Notes: generated from the sequence alone by a model not told the origin. Numbered from the stretch's first letter, positions 33,674-45,835 are shown. The stretch is 64,000 bases of DNA from Symbiodinium microadriaticum (GCA_001939145.1 LSRX01000829.1:253718-317717), one strand, 5' to 3'. Numbers and translations: made by a program.

Positions 33674-34210
33674 TTACCCCTGCAATCCAGCATCAGCCTG
33701 GCCCAGAATCACTCGCACAGGTGGCGATGCGTGCATGTGGACTCGGGGAATAACGGAACAATCCCAGCAGACAGGGCTCGGCAAGAGACTCCGTCTTCCC
33801 GGTGCCAGCTTCTGGCTCCAGGATGGTCTGAGACTTTGCTCAGACGCGTCCACGACGGGAGCAGCCTGCACCTGAGCATTTTGCCGCCACGAACTGTGAC
33901 CGTGTGGGCCGTGTGGGCCAGGTCGGCGACTCACACGCTTGCAAGCAGTGGCAGCACCCCCGGTCTGAGGCAACCGGCCCAGTACTTCGGAGGCTGTATC
34001 CTTGAGAGGAGTGACGCTTCTAAGCTTAGAACATCCGCTGACTAATGGCCCAACGCGACAACATGGCCTCACCCTCACCGCGTCGGTTGCAGATTCTTTG
34101 ACATGCGCCTCAACTTTCGGCACGGTCGTCACACACACCCACACACACGCGCGCGCGCGTACAAAGATGCTGAAGCTCCGATGCTGGATGAAGGAGGTGC
34201 CTGGTTGCAT
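33674..34210 (-). CDS. Uncharacterised coding-like segment
   Basis: Contains KLRSVTPLKDTASEVLGRL with coding-like codon use; the rest is low confidence and adjoins a short CA/CG repeat (34129-34160). Confidence 0.25.
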   Translation of the reverse strand: MQPGTSFIQHRSFSIFVRARACVWVCVTTVPKVEAHVKESATDAVRVRPCCRVGPLVSGCSKLRSVTPLKDTASEVLGRLPQTGGAATACKRVSRRPGPHGPHGHSSWRQNAQVQAAPVVDASEQSLRPSWSQKLAPGRRSLLPSPVCWDCSVIPRVHMHASPPVRVILGQADAGLQG

Positions 34211-34427
34211 GTGTTGGAGACGGAAGACCTGCAGCCGCTTCCCAACCCTTTGGCACCCAGTAGCACACTGACACCGTCGAGTCTCGGGTCCGCCTGCTCA
34301 GGCATGGCAGTGAGCCCGCGTTTCTTTGGCGGGCCACCAGAGACCCAAGGGTCGCGCGACACCTGCATTACAAGCCACACGACTGCGCAAGCCTTCTTAA
34401 GAGGGCACGGAGGGATGCGAGGATGCC

Positions 34428-34667
34428 TCAGAGTGCCCGAGGGGGGCGGGCTTGCCAAGGCCGACCTCGCACATCGAGTGGCATCTTACGGCTGACAGCT
34501 CGCAGCACGTCGAGTGGCCCCGGCGGAGCCCTCGCTCTGGTCACCAGTGGTGAGCCGAGAACCTCCTTCTCCCTGCAAGCTGCTTGCATCAACACGAAAA
34601 ACTCATTCAGCTCTGACCGGTCTTTCGAGATCTGCAGCCTCGCAGTGCTGAACGGATCTCTCCTCAA
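34428..34667 (-). CDS. Uncharacterised exon
   Basis: The minus frame LQISKDRSELNEFFVLMQAA then REKEVLGSPLVTRA shows good codon bias. No domain recognised. Confidence 0.35.
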   Translation of the reverse strand: MRRDPFSTARLQISKDRSELNEFFVLMQAACREKEVLGSPLVTRARAPPGPLDVLRAVSRKMPLDVRGRPWQARPPRAL

Positions 34668-34849
34668 ATTTGAAAAGCATCAATGTGTTTTTTTGGCCAT
34701 CTGCTCTCCCTGCCAACTCAGACCCTGGCACAGGTTCGTCAGCAAGCTTCCTGCAGATCCAAGCACATCAGCACATCCGCGCAGTTGTGATTGCCACGTC
34801 GAACAAACTTTCTTACTCGTGAGATACCGACATTGCTCCTGCATGGGGC

Positions 34850-35320
34850 TGTCAAATTCCAAACGCAGGCAAATGACACAAATAACGTCTCGACATCGGG
34901 TTTCTGCAACCAGTAAAGCCCTTCAGCTTTGGGGCGACTAGTCTGACTAGTCTTGTGCTTGCCAGAGTGACGCAGCACAACGCGACTGCGACGTTCTGAT
35001 GTTGTACCTCCTCGTTCTTTCTTTGATGTCTTGTCCAGCGTTGCCGACTCCGGGCTGCTCGAGGCCGCGTCCTTTCCGGCTGCTGGCCGCAGGGCCAAAT
35101 TGGGCTCATGTCGGCGTGGGGCGAAAACATTGCTGTGAGCAATGCACCCGAGCCGCCAGGGTTCGGCAAATGTGCAAAAGAAAGCGCGTTGCAGATCATT
35201 GCTTCTCGTATGTGCAAAACCATAGAGCAGGTTCACGTAAGCCTGTAGAGGAAAAAGGGATCGAACCGGATATCTCTGGCGAACTTCGTCGAGACGACGG
35301 TTTGTTGGGGAAAGCTGCAT
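34850..35320 (-). CDS. Uncharacterised exons
   Basis: Includes QAYVNLLYGFAHTRSND near 35240 and GLYWLQKPDVETLFVSF near 34890. Frames shift between, so introns are present. Not recognised. Confidence 0.3.
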
Positions 35321-35531
35321 GTTCGATTGCAGTGACTAACTGGTGGGGAAGGTTGCAGCCCTTGCCGCTGAAACTGCTGTCTTCACATCTCGCGTGTAGC
35401 TGAGGAATCAATAGCATCAGGAGGCGAAACTTAAGCAACACAAGTCCGGCAACTCAGCACGCGACACTGTCTCGGCAATACCATGCGCCATTCCTGGCTG
35501 CCTTCGTGTTGCACAAATCTCGTGAGGCAAA

Positions 35532-36110
35532 TCACTTGTCTCCGAGAGCGTGGCCACGAGTATGCCCCAACTTCGACAGCCGGGCTGGTCCTGGCCGGCT
35601 TGTAGCTGGTACTGATGCCGGAAAGCTTTCCGTCGCGAAGCATCCCCCCAGCCTTTGCACTCGAGTTGAGAGATCTGCCAGCGTGTTCCTACGGAGACGT
35701 TCATCTAACGAGATTCTAGTCACTAGTCTTATGCTCAGCAGGCCTATAGGCAAACGGAGGCGACAGGAATGCAGCGACGAGGGACGCCCTGGCGGCCGCT
35801 GAGGGCCTGTGATGTCAGCACCGTCTTCCGCCAACGCCCAAGGCCCAACCAAGCAGGGTCTCTGAGACGACGGCGCATCGTCCGTAGGCTCTGGAAGATT
35901 CCTGCCAGCTGCGTCTATCGATGATGCAGCACAACGAACCAAGATGATGCAAGTATTTCCAAGCACTTCTCTCAACTGTGCGGAGAAGCACGGCCTGCTC
36001 TGGAGTGGAGGTGATACAAGTTGGGCAACAGGGGCTGTGGCTGTCCTGAATAATTAAAGGACTCGCACAGCTGCACGGCACAGGTCTCGCTCAGACATTC
36101 CTCTTGCCAA
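35532..36110 (-). CDS. Uncharacterised exons
   Basis: Segments TCITSTPEQAVLLRTVE (about 36010) and LPIGLLSIRLVTRISLDERL (about 35720) look coding on the minus strand. No domain recognised. Confidence 0.3.
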
Positions 36111-36218
36111 GCTCGCGGCACTTGAACCGATCCCGGCCACTTCCAGGTTGGGACCACAGCAGGCGGCCTGGTGGGCATCCTCCGCTAAAAGCCGCGGCTC
36201 GAGCCCTAGGCTTTTTCG

Positions 36219-37136
36219 TCATGTTCTGACGGGGAACTCGCTAAAGGAGTCCCACAAGTTAGACCGAGCATGTAAAGAGTTCAGAAGGTGCCACCCTCGC
36301 GACGGCTCCTGGCAGCTGTATAGGGCAGCGCTGGTTGTGAAGAGCAGATGGTCTGCCTCTCCGAAATTGCAAGCTGGGGCTTGCGGTGATCGGGTGCCTT
36401 TGCACCCGGGCCTTGGCAGCGGCACCTGCTCGGAGTGAAGGGTCCTCAGCAGCTCACTGCGTCCTTCCGCCGAGCTCAAACTCCGAGCCTCCAAGGCTCG
36501 GGCCTTCGAAGACAGGGTGACGGCTCTTTGCGTCGGCACCTCCGCTTCTGCCGCATGCTTCCGCAGAGACGGTCACGGCTGGGGTTGGGCCGAGCTGCGA
36601 CGCGCGAAGGTCGGGCGACGTGGCCCCGAGCTCCAGAGTTGCGCGGAAGTCCGCCGGCCTGCGACGTGGGCCGCGTGAGGCCAACGGCTCGAGCCGGTAG
36701 CTCGATGCAGCTCGGCTCGGCCTCAACCTCTGCGAGGGACCGGGCCCGGTGGGCGCAGCCTGGCGGGCTGCGGCCAGCAGCCGACGGCGACGGCGACAGC
36801 CCTTCTCCAGGGCCACGGCGGCGAAGGGATTCTTGGGCAGCTCCGCGCTTGCGACCTGAATTTGCCCACCCCCGTTCCCTCCAAGGCGGCTCTTTTCTGT
36901 GACCCCGGCAAAACGGTCGGCATTTCGGAGCGACGGATCACCTGAGCTGGAGCTCGTGCTTGTCGCACTCCGATCTTGCTAGGTCCTCTGAGCGAAGGGC
37001 TCTCCACATCTTCTTCCCCACCCTCGCATTCTGCATATCTCTTCAACGACCGCGCGCCGCATTGGACAACGCTGGCCAGGCCTCGAGCAGCTTGAGCTTG
37101 GCAGATCGATGCGGCCTCACAGCAGAGCTCTTTCAT
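36219..37136 (-). CDS. Uncharacterised GC-rich exons, helical
   Basis: A high-GC region where the minus frame VPTQRAVTLSSKARALEARS then LSSAEGRSELLRTLHSEQV (36540-36420) suggests a helical or coiled-coil stretch. A plus-strand frame of 155 codons over 36435-36902 is Arg/Pro/Gly-rich and judged a shadow of the GC content. Confidence 0.3.
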
Positions 37137-37849
37137 CGAACACTGTCTTATCGATGCCTCCCAGCTCCTACAAGGACGTCTGCAGAATCAAAGTAGTCTT
37201 GAGAGCTTCGATGCCGTCAGCAAATCGTACTCGCGGTATCTGAACCCCCGTTCGGACAAAACGTGCACAAAGATTAAAACCGTACAGAAGATCACTCGAC
37301 TCAGTACCCGGCTTGATAAGCTCCTCAGATTCGGGGAGGTCGGGCCTCGTAACTGGAGTCAAAGAAACAGAGGGCGCAGCCTGATGAGCCTTGGGCTCCC
37401 GCAGCATTGCGCCAACAGGTTCGCAGCGCAACTTTCCCTCGGCACTTCATCATGCCATCAATGGGAAGGCGCACCCCCACCAAATTGAGGACTGGGAACG
37501 CAGCACACTGCTGTCGTTTCGGACTGCGACTGCTCCTTGCCACAACTTTCGAAGTTTGCTGCAGTGTTCGTGGCCCCTGACAGGAAGAGCCTCTGAAGCC
37601 GACTTGACGGTGGTGGGGATGGGAAGGCAGGAAACGCCTCTGTGCAGGTGCAACGAGAGACTGAGATACGGCGTGAAGGCGATAGAAGGCGCGATGACGG
37701 AACTGAGGAGGGTCGGCCAGCCTCGTTGTGCTTCATCCAAGCCCTCGCCTCATGCGACGAGAACTGTCGAATTTTAACGTGCTTTGCTCAGAGACTCAGT
37801 CCAGGGCATCTGCAACCCGGACATATTGCTCCATCGCTTTCTCCAGCAG

Positions 37850-38770
37850 AGGCCAGCGTCAGAAATCCCAAGCCAACTCGCTGGCTTGGTGCAATCGGGC
37901 ACAAGAATATGCTGTGACGTCGTTCACCGAACTGCGGCGAACTTCTGATGCATGTGGGTCTTCACACGCCACCCATGGCTTCTTGAGACAACTGCTCAGC
38001 TCACTGACCATCTCTGCCTTTTTCACGGACGGGGCGAGCAGCAGGAGCTGCAGGGGAAGAGGCAAAGTAACACTCGGCAGAAGCGACGGGACAGCGGCGT
38101 GGAAAACAGGCAGACGACAAACTACCAGAGCATCGGAAGGGGAGGGAATATGCTAGTAACAGATCTGCCTTTCTTCGGCAGAGAGCAGCGTGCAATTGCA
38201 CAAGCTGCTGAACGTTTCGGAAAACAGGCGAACAGGCGCTGCATGTCCGAGCAAAGGCAGCATCATGGGCAAAAAAGCACCAAAAGCCACCGTGTAGCTT
38301 AGCAAGTGCACGCTAGATCCGATGCAGCCTGTGTCTGCATTCAAGTTCCACAAGTCACCTCTGAAACTTTGGGCTCTGGTCGGGATCTGTGGCACTTTCG
38401 CTGCGCAAGACGCAGAACCGACTCGCTCAGCGAAGTCGGACTTGTAGGGGGCCTGAAAGGTTGAACAGATACGAAGGCTGCTGTACGGACTTGCTGGATC
38501 CGAGCATGGCCTCATTCACAACCTCATCGGCCCAGCGTAAATTTCAACTTCTCGCTTCACGATGGCCTGCAGAAAGCCGGGTCTCTCCCAGAGGCCGGTT
38601 GGACCCTGCCGCCAAATGGCGCCTTGCCATCGTGGACTAGGAAAAGGGGCGATCGCTCGGCTTGTCCGCCTTCGGTGCCATGGAAGTGGTTCACGTACCT
38701 GATTCCAGGCACCAAGGCAAAGGCTAGCAGCGGCTAGCTCAGAAGCTGAAAGCCATGACTCCAGCTTCAA
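37850..38770 (-). CDS. Uncharacterised exons, one with a membrane segment
   Basis: 38390-38160 reads GDLWNLNADTGCIGSSV then LLSYTVAFGAFLPMMLPLLG, a probable membrane helix. 38560-38520 (AIVKREVEIYAGPMR) is bounded by an AG acceptor and a GT. 38050-37930 (SVKKAEMVSELSSCLKKPW) is also coding-like. Function unknown. Confidence 0.35.
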
Positions 38771-38836
38771 CCGTCGAGGCCCCAGCAGGATTCCGTCCTC
38801 GAACTGGGAGAAGTGCCTGCTCGAGTGGCCATAGAC

Positions 38837-39140
38837 CTAAACTGCGATCAACGTATGCAAAGCTGCACTCACAACTGCAACCGCAAGGCTGCACTTTGAG
38901 CTGATGTCTGAGGTACAGGCATGCACCCTGTTTCGCAAGCGGATGGACCTGACCTCAGTTCTGTGAAAGCCATCGACGGATGCTGCTTCACTGATTGAAA
39001 AGGGCTGCCTGATCATTGAGATCTTCGCATCCCATGGCCTCTCACGGCAGTTCAAGCAGAAAAGCATGCGACAACCTGCAAGAATTGACATGCGGCAAAA
39101 GCAGTGGTCCTTCGCAGCACGGCCGAAGGCAGCGAAAGGC
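38837..39140 (-). CDS. Coding-like exon, possibly 3' part of the phosphoesterase gene
   Basis: The frame PWDAKISMIRQPFSISEAAS then VDGFHRTEVRSIRLRNRV has good codon bias and follows the phosphoesterase exons on the same strand. Membership is inferred from position. Confidence 0.35.
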
Positions 39141-39419
39141 AAACTCCTTGACGGCAGGAAGTGCCTCCAGCATAGGCAGCATCATGCAGCATGCAGTCAA
39201 ATAACGACACCGGCGATGGCTCCGAATGTACCAGGTGAGGGACGAAAAGGTAATGACATTTCCGTGGTACGGATGCCTTTGCAGCAGGAGCCACTAGCAT
39301 CGCTACCAGGGTCGTGGGCACCCCTCACGGCTCACACCAGGATGAGCTTTAAGCCCCGCTCTGAAGGTGCGCTTCGTTCAGCTTCAGCATGTACTTCCAC
39401 ACCTCCCAAAAGCCCGCAA

Positions 39420-40430
39420 CATCACCGGTCGCCCTCCGAATCTTTTTCGATGTGCTCCAGCCTGCGCATCAGGATCCAGCGGCCATCGGCACTGGTGATC
39501 GAAGTTGGCATTCGGGTCCGGGAAGGGATCCTGGCGGGGCTCATGCACAAGGCCTTTCCATCATCCAAACCATCACACGCCCACCCCTCCTTCTCATCAA
39601 ACTCGGCCGTGTACCAGGACAGCAGTGGCACCACAAAGATGTCCTGCGATTCCGCACGAAGGGTGGAGCTCGTAGTTTGGCAAGCAGTCGGGAGGGATCC
39701 TCGCAAACTGCTGAAGGGAAGCAGTCCACACCCAGCCTCAGCCGAGAGATTCCGAGTAGGGTGCACACACACACACACACACACATGCGCGCACTGCATC
39801 TTGCATCTCAGTGTAACACTCATCGCAAGTCTCCATGATCCCAAGCAGCTTGGCCAATGAGTCTGGGTACTTCGTAGCCTTCAACAGCTCAGAATCGTAA
39901 GGTCATGCACATGTCGACATGGGCTTTGCATCATATTGCAGGTATATCGACATGCGAGGCGAGGAACCTCTGTGGGATTCAGCCAAAGCTCATGATTTCC
40001 TGGGACGTAGAACACTCGGCGAAATTTGGCCTTTCCGGGAAATCATCTTGGCGGAGCATCTGCAGTGGACCCACTGAACGACGGCCTTCAGCGTTGTCAG
40101 CGCTCGCACAAGCGCGTTCCTTGCCATGCAAGACTGGAAATCTGAAACGCCGCGGGTCTGCGCAGGACCGCCTTGTGTCACAGAGGTTGCCGGCAACTAT
40201 CAGTACATCCTTCAAGTGAAGAAGCAAGGCGTTCCAATCCTCTGATAGTCATTTCGACCCCAACAAGTGACTCCTCTTGGAATTCGAAGTCGTCGATTCG
40301 GTGCGCCCACTCCTAGCTTCGCAGGTCGACGTCCGCCCCGGTACCCCGCTGACGCCGGCTGCTACAAATCATGGTGCTGCTCCTCGTTGCACTTGTGGTC
40401 AAAGTGCACATCGGAGATGGCGTAAACCTT
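39420..40430 (-). CDS. Calcineurin-like metallophosphoesterase
   Basis: Motifs of the superfamily appear in order: VYAISDVHFDHKCNEE (D-x-H; 40425-40380), DVLIVAGNLCD (40220-40185), RRVFYVPGNHELWLN (G-N-H-E; 40018-39975), and IFVVPLLSWYTAEFDEKEGW (39640-39590), the last typical of the plant and alveolate calcineurin-like subfamily with a VPL-SWY-FD block. Between them, ARNALVRALTTLK (40130-40090) is the expected helix. The metal-bridging Asp of the GD motif reads Asn (GGC AAC) unless an intron begins there. The family hydrolyses phosphoesters with two metal ions; the substrate is unknown. The C-terminal GHTH motif was not found with certainty, so the 3' end is open. Confidence 0.8.
39764..39785. 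repeat. Short CA microsatellite
   Basis: (AC)n run of about 22 bp in an intron of the phosphoesterase gene. Confidence 0.9.
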
Positions 40431-40639
40431 GCAAGTCAGAGAGCCTTTGTACAGCATGGCGGCGGGAAAAGCCATTGAACACGTTCTCTGCTGGATATCT
40501 TTCTCGCAGAGCTTGCACTATCAAGTCTTTTCGAATCCTCGGAAATATGCTCGACCGGTATACCTTCTGCCGGTTCTCTTCCACAATCTTTCCGACACGC
40601 ACATATAACTCAAATAATCAGTAGTCCGAAGCCCGAGCA

Positions 40640-41160
40640 GAATTCAAACGACCTTGATTCGAAAGCCCGAGTAGTATGTTCACGTTACCTCGAGGGTCTC
40701 AATTAGGTCTCGAGTGCCTCTCAAAGTTGAGTTTGATGTTTCAATCTTGGAACGCAGGTCTCTCTCCCATGGGCTCAAACACAATGTTGCTTTCTCGGAA
40801 ACCCTTCATCAGTCGAGTGTAGGAGACAGGAATCTGGCCCATGGAGGCCTGGAATAGTTAGCGTACAACGGAAAAAAAGCTGCATTCTCATCTTTCTCTG
40901 AAAAACTGACTTTTGTTATTTGTTTGCGGAGCTCGAGGCCCAAATCGCAGGATCACTACTCCGTGCTCGCAGTTGCAGACCCGTGACCTTGGTGGTACCC
41001 TTCGGACGCCAAAGGTCGACTCCGAATCGCTCACCTTTCGCAGGGAATCGCAGGGAGCAACGTGGGCCTCAAAGAGGCGAACAAGTCGCAACCCGGGGGC
41101 CCTGCGGAAGCGCTGTCTGGCTGGCACCGTGCGCCAGAGGGGCAAAAGGCTGATGCAAGC
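40640..41160. other. No supported gene
   Basis: Spacer between the TPR gene and the phosphoesterase gene; no frame with homology. Confidence 0.3.
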
Positions 41161-41169
41161 CTGACACAG

Positions 41170-43230
41170 TCACTGGAGGCCTTGAGGTTTTAGCTGACTT
41201 CGACATGCCTGACGGCCCTTCAATGCTGCGACGTTGTTGGACTCCAGCTTCAGCGCGTGGGCAAACTGTACATAAGCCTGCTTCCGGGAGGGCCATGCAT
41301 CAGACCCCATCAGATTCGAAATGGGCCTTCTCCACTTGGCCGCACGCCAGGAGGGCAGTCCCGAAACGAGTTCGGGCCTGAGGGCGTGGGACATAAGACG
41401 ACCTGGCACGCTCAGAAAGCTCTAGCCCGAGCGCGCGGCCTTGACAAAGTCGCTCTTCTTCTCCACGGCCGTCCTCAGGTTCAGAAAGGATCCACACAGG
41501 AACCCTCAAGAAAGCGCCCCGAGCGACGCGCTCTGCATCGGAGGAGGCCTGGCGCCAGTTCTTCAGCTGGCCTCGAGCTCGGCGCAGAGGACGGCCCGCC
41601 CCCCTTTTGGAGATGCGGCCGAGGCCGGTGCTGAAGGCCGACGCTCGGTTGGAAAAAAGAACTGACCTTGGCCCGGCCGCCCCGGCCCTCGGCCCTCAGC
41701 GAAGTTTTCTGGCTCTTGCCAGATCTGAGGAATTGACCGCAGGAGGGCATGCTCGTCCTCTGGCGGGACGCCATCCGGAACCGATGCCTTCACCTCGAGA
41801 CACGACTGTCCGCATCTCCGCGTGCCTCTTGGATATCACACCCGCAAACGGAGCACCTCTGCAGGAACCATAGCCAGACCCGCTGTGTAGTGCGCCACGG
41901 CCAAGCCGAACTCATTGCTGCGCATAGCCTCGCTTGAAAGAGCATCACTTGCTGAGACCATCTGCCCTTATCTGACCATCCCTAACGGCCCTAACGATTC
42001 TGCTACTCGTAGATACGAAAAAGTGTCCAGAGACCGTGCATCCGATCCTGGCTGCCCTAAGCTGATTGCCGAAGGATTTGTGACAGTGACGCGACGTCCG
42101 CGAAGGCTAGAATGAGACTTAGTCTTTGTGGGTCGCCGAGGAAGGGACCATGTTGCCCTCTTCTTTCTCTTTGTGCGCAAGATCGGTGTCCGCAGAGTGC
42201 AACTTGCAGGGCCACAGAAGGGAATCTGGAGAGTCGAGTGCCCTGGAACCGCCTGATGCGCCACGGAGGCCAAGGCATCCACGTTCGAACCTGGGGCTGC
42301 AGTACTCTGCAGGCTGCAAGGCGATGCATTCGTCGCCCAACTTTTGTTCGAGGCCTTGGCTGGAGGGGTCAAAGGCCACCGCCTTGCGATAGGCCTCCAA
42401 AGCCTCCTTGCCCTGAAGAGGCGGAGAAGCTGAAGTTGGCTGCTTTGCAAGTCACCGGCCTGGCCTGACCCATCTTCAGGTTGGCGAGGCCAATTCGGCT
42501 CCAAGCCCTGCCATGTCAGCGACGAAAGGCCACCAAGGAGACTTCTCTGATCGATGGCCTTCCCCAGTTCGGGTACAGCTCAAGAGCACGCTGGGCATCT
42601 TCTTTGGATGCCTGAAACTGGCCAACCTGAGCTGTGCCGCAGTGTTCGCCAAAATCGTTCAGGCCGGAATTTTCGTCACACGAGTGCCCCGAACTCACTA
42701 GAGTCGCTAGAGGTCATGTTCGCCTTTGTTTCTACGGCGGGGGAATTCCCTGCTAGCTCGCCGAGGGGGTTGATGGCTCCGATGTTCCATGTCGGTGCAT
42801 TGAGCTTTTTCAGAGATGTGAAACTCACATGAGACCAAACTGTCTTCGAGCCTTGGCCCAGCAAGCAGAGCGGTTTGACAGGACCTTGACAGCATGAGGC
42901 GTCTACCTTGAGCTTTTTGGGCTACCCGCTGGTGGCATCGCTCTCAGGGTCGAGCTGCTGCTTCGGCTTTGCAATCGTCCGTCTCGGGTCTGTCTTCCAG
43001 ACACCTGCGAACCCCTCACAAAGCACTAAGCAAGCCTCGGAAACGAAATTCCGCCTGGTATAGCAGCTAGCTCCTGTGTAGAAGTCACCCCGCTTGAAAG
43101 CCTCACAACATAGAGATCTCTGCACCGCAGGTTTGGTTAGGTTGATGCCCGCCTCATCGCCGAGACACTTCCATGGCATGGCCAAAGACTCCGCAGCCTC
43201 TCGCCCATCACCAGGCGGTGGTGGCGCTGG
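41170..43230 (-). CDS. STI1/Hop-like TPR co-chaperone
   Basis: TPR pieces in order on the minus strand: CCEAFKRGDFYTGASCYTR (43110-43055, first helix pair); SKEDAQRALELYPNWG (42608-42561), the AEDA-x-LxPxW signature of STI1/Hop; IGLANLKMGQ then EALEAYRKAVAFDPSSQGL (42500-42345); DALSSEAMRSNEFGLAVAHY then TAGLAMV (41955-41885), opening a second TPR unit; RTRFGTALLACGQVEKA (41370); and YVQFAHALKLESNNVAALKG (41280-41215). STI1 proteins bridge Hsp70 and Hsp90 through TPR domains. Carboxylate-clamp residues cannot be scored because exons are only partly joined. Another TPR protein of similar layout is possible, so the specific name is moderate. Confidence 0.6.
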
Positions 43231-43784
43231 AGCGTTGGCCAACGAACGTGGCCTCGGCCGAATTAGCATAAACACACGCCGTGCTGGCAGCAACGAAAGC
43301 ACATCATCCGGCGAGGGCTTCGAAGCTGACCGAGTTTCTGCACATGCAAGCGGACGTGTGTAAAGCTTCAACACCCAACTGGCACAAAGAGCTGTCGAAT
43401 CCGACCTATGAAAGCTCAACTCCAAAGAAGCCTAGGATCACGGCAAGATTTTCCGGCAAGCCTGCATGTGCCAGTGACACAAATTTGTCTGTCCAGTAAA
43501 GAAGGTTGCGCAGCCTTGAACATGTGGAAGGCTGTCATCTTGAGCAAGGGAACTAGACTTTCCTGGTCTCACGTGACTGGACGGTCGATGCGAGACACAG
43601 GTTGCAGCTTTCCTTCAGGTACTGCCATTCGGGCTGAGCCTTCTTCTTTGCACCTGAGCCGATCTCTTTCAGAGAATTCTGCCAGTTGGATGTCATCTGA
43701 GGCATCTGCACGGCGGAGAGGAGATGGAGATGGCGTAGGTGGGAAGGGGAGCGAGGCTTCGGGAACCGGACCGAGACCTCAATC

Positions 43785-44650
43785 TCAGCACAACGAATGA
43801 AAAAGCATAAAAAGAGCTACATCACCAAGCCTTGCTTGCCCAAGGTTGGTGTAGAAGGTCACGGTGCACGTGGGCTTCGTGAAGAGGACCATTGGCTCAC
43901 CAAGGGGCTCAAGCACGACCTCTGCGTCTCTGAGAGTACAGCGAGAACAACGAGTATGAGATTCGCTCACCCACAGCCAAGCAGGTGGGGCCTCGCATGT
44001 CGGATCTCCCTGCTCTCGGCGAGCTTGACGTCCTCGAAACAGTGATGCCAGTGCCGTGTTACAATCGTGCCGCCTGCAACAAATCAGTGGACGACTGAGC
44101 ATGGCAGGCGCATCGCAGAGGCCACCATGACCATGCTTCCTTCAGGAGTTGGCCCCTTTCTTCGAGACCCAACCGATGTCTGCAGGAGCATCAATCCGAG
44201 GGCCGGGCATGCCAGCGGCTGTGGCCGTTGAGGTCGTAGCCGAACCCTTCCAGCCATCGGGAGGCCTTTCGTGACCACGAGGTTCGGAAAGCAGGAACAG
44301 AGTAGCTATTGAGCTATTGCCATTCTGCCCCAAGGTGCCCAAGGCCGTGCATGTGCAGGAAGTCCCGGACAGTCCTGGCGAATGCGTCGCTTGCGCAGTC
44401 CCAGCTCCAGGCACCATCGCGCTCTTTGCTTTGCGCGTCGTCCTGCCGACGGCCTTTCCTGCTGTGCTGCCTGCAAAGGACCAGGCCACACGGTGCCACA
44501 TGCGGCAGCACATCCGCGAGCATCCAATCGAATATAACCTATGCAATAAGAGCTTGCTGTCCTCGAGAATGTCCGTTGAGGCCATTCTTCGCAAGTCCCT
44601 GCCCAAAATCGTGGCTCGAAGCGAAGCAACTCATTGACCACATTGTAGCA
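43785..44650 (-). CDS. Uncharacterised exons
   Basis: 44425-44310 reads WSWDCASDAFARTVRDFLHM then HGLGHLGAEWQ-stop with excellent codon bias, suggesting a true C-terminus or exon end. 44000-43790 reads RDAEVVLEPLGEPMVLFTK then CTVTFYTNLGQARLGDVAL. Not recognised; may be two genes. Confidence 0.4.
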
Positions 44651-44654
44651 AGGC

Positions 44655-44930
44655 CGCACACAACAAGCTTCACACTAACGACGTGTTAGCCAAAAATCTA
44701 GTGCAGTGCCCTAAATTTTGGTCGAAGCGCGAACCGCCCGGTGCCGGAACCCGGGTGCGCACTTCTGCGCCCCGCAAGAAGCTGGCAAGAAGGTGACCGC
44801 CCGACGGCACGGGTACTTGCAATCTCAAAAGGGGTCGGGCCGGTACACAACAAGCTTCACGCTGACGATGTGTTCGCTAAAAGCTACCAAAGGTGCAGCG
44901 CCCTTTTAGGTCGAAGAGCGAACTGCGCCT
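44655..44930. repeat. Diverged tandem duplication, 187-bp offset
   Basis: CAACAAGCTTCACACTAACG with the flanking GACGTGTTAGCCAAAA at 44661 is matched at 44848 by CAACAAGCTTCACGCTGACG and GATGTGTTCGCTAAAA; similarity continues through GGTCGAAG-GCGAAC. Two copies of about 85-90 bp. Confidence 0.7.
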
Positions 44931-45334
44931 GGCCGGGCACACCGCCCAGAAACCCAGGGGCCGGGGTGCGTACGATCTCTGCATCGTCGCGCGGGATTTT
45001 CCTTCATGATGAACGCCTGGTGTTTGCGGAGGACCTCGGGATCGGCCGGCCCAGACCGGGGAGTCATGGGCCCCGCGCAAGGTGGCGAAACATCACCGCA
45101 TTGAGAAGCATCAGGGTTCGCGTTGCCGCGTCCGCAAACGGATTCACACGCTTGGGCGAAATCTGCTCCAGCTCCTTGGGCAGTGACTCCTTCATTCGCA
45201 TCGTCGGCTGCATGCACAGGAAGTCGAGAACGGCAACTGGCAATCAAAGTGAGGGGATCCTCGCTCGGGCACAAAACTCTACGTCAGACTGCGAAAGAAC
45301 CACTGCATCCTGGATTCTGTGGCCAAAGCGGCCA

Positions 45335-45680
45335 CTATATCAGCCCACCTTCGGCTAGCGGCTCACGCACGACGACATAATCGCCTGCCACGAGGATGTA
45401 CTCGGTGTCCACTCGCCGCACAGTGCGAGGAAGGCCCAGGGTCGGCAGACCCGACCTCAGGCTGAGGCGACGGAGTGCCGCCGCCAAGGTCGTGCTCGGC
45501 GGCATGCTCCTCGGCAGCAGCAATGACCGCCAACTGGGTCGCAGCGATGCATGCGAATTCGACGCCAGCGGCGGCGGTGCCAGGCGACGTAGGCGGCGAA
45601 AGAAGAAGGCCCACACCCCACGAAGGCCAGGCCAGCTGCCTCCAACACGTCGGCCTCGAAGTCGCCGGACGAAGCGATGA
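45335..45680 (-). CDS. Uncharacterised exons
   Basis: GVEFACIAATQLAVIAAAEE then HAAEHDLGGG (45565-45475) and VRRVDTEYILVAGDYVVVRE (45425-45365) have very strong third-position C/G. The first is helical and Ala-rich, the second beta-like. No family recognised. Confidence 0.4.
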
Positions 45681-45772
45681 CTAGGCGACGATAGGCGGAA
45701 GGCAGGGGCGAACAATCTCAAAAAGTCGGTCGAGCCGAGATGCTGACCGGCCGACCGCTTAAGCTTGTTGTT

Positions 45773-45802
45773 TCCACACACACACACACACACACACACA
45801 GA

Positions 45803-45833
<31 letters not shown>

Positions 45834-45835
45834 CG
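45773..45835. repeat. CA then TA microsatellite
   Basis: (CA)n at about 45776-45800, then (TA)n at 45806-45832. Confidence 0.95.

Noticed and set aside
35196-35330. tRNA gene suggested by GGTTCGATCCC on the minus strand near 35252-35262
   Set aside because: No A-box or cloverleaf stems at the right distance.
36435-36902. 155-codon Arg/Pro-rich plus frame
   Set aside because: Typical of antisense reading of very GC-rich exons.
39066-39860. 264-codon plus-strand frame
   Set aside because: Overlaps the phosphoesterase exons on the minus strand, which carry clear family motifs.
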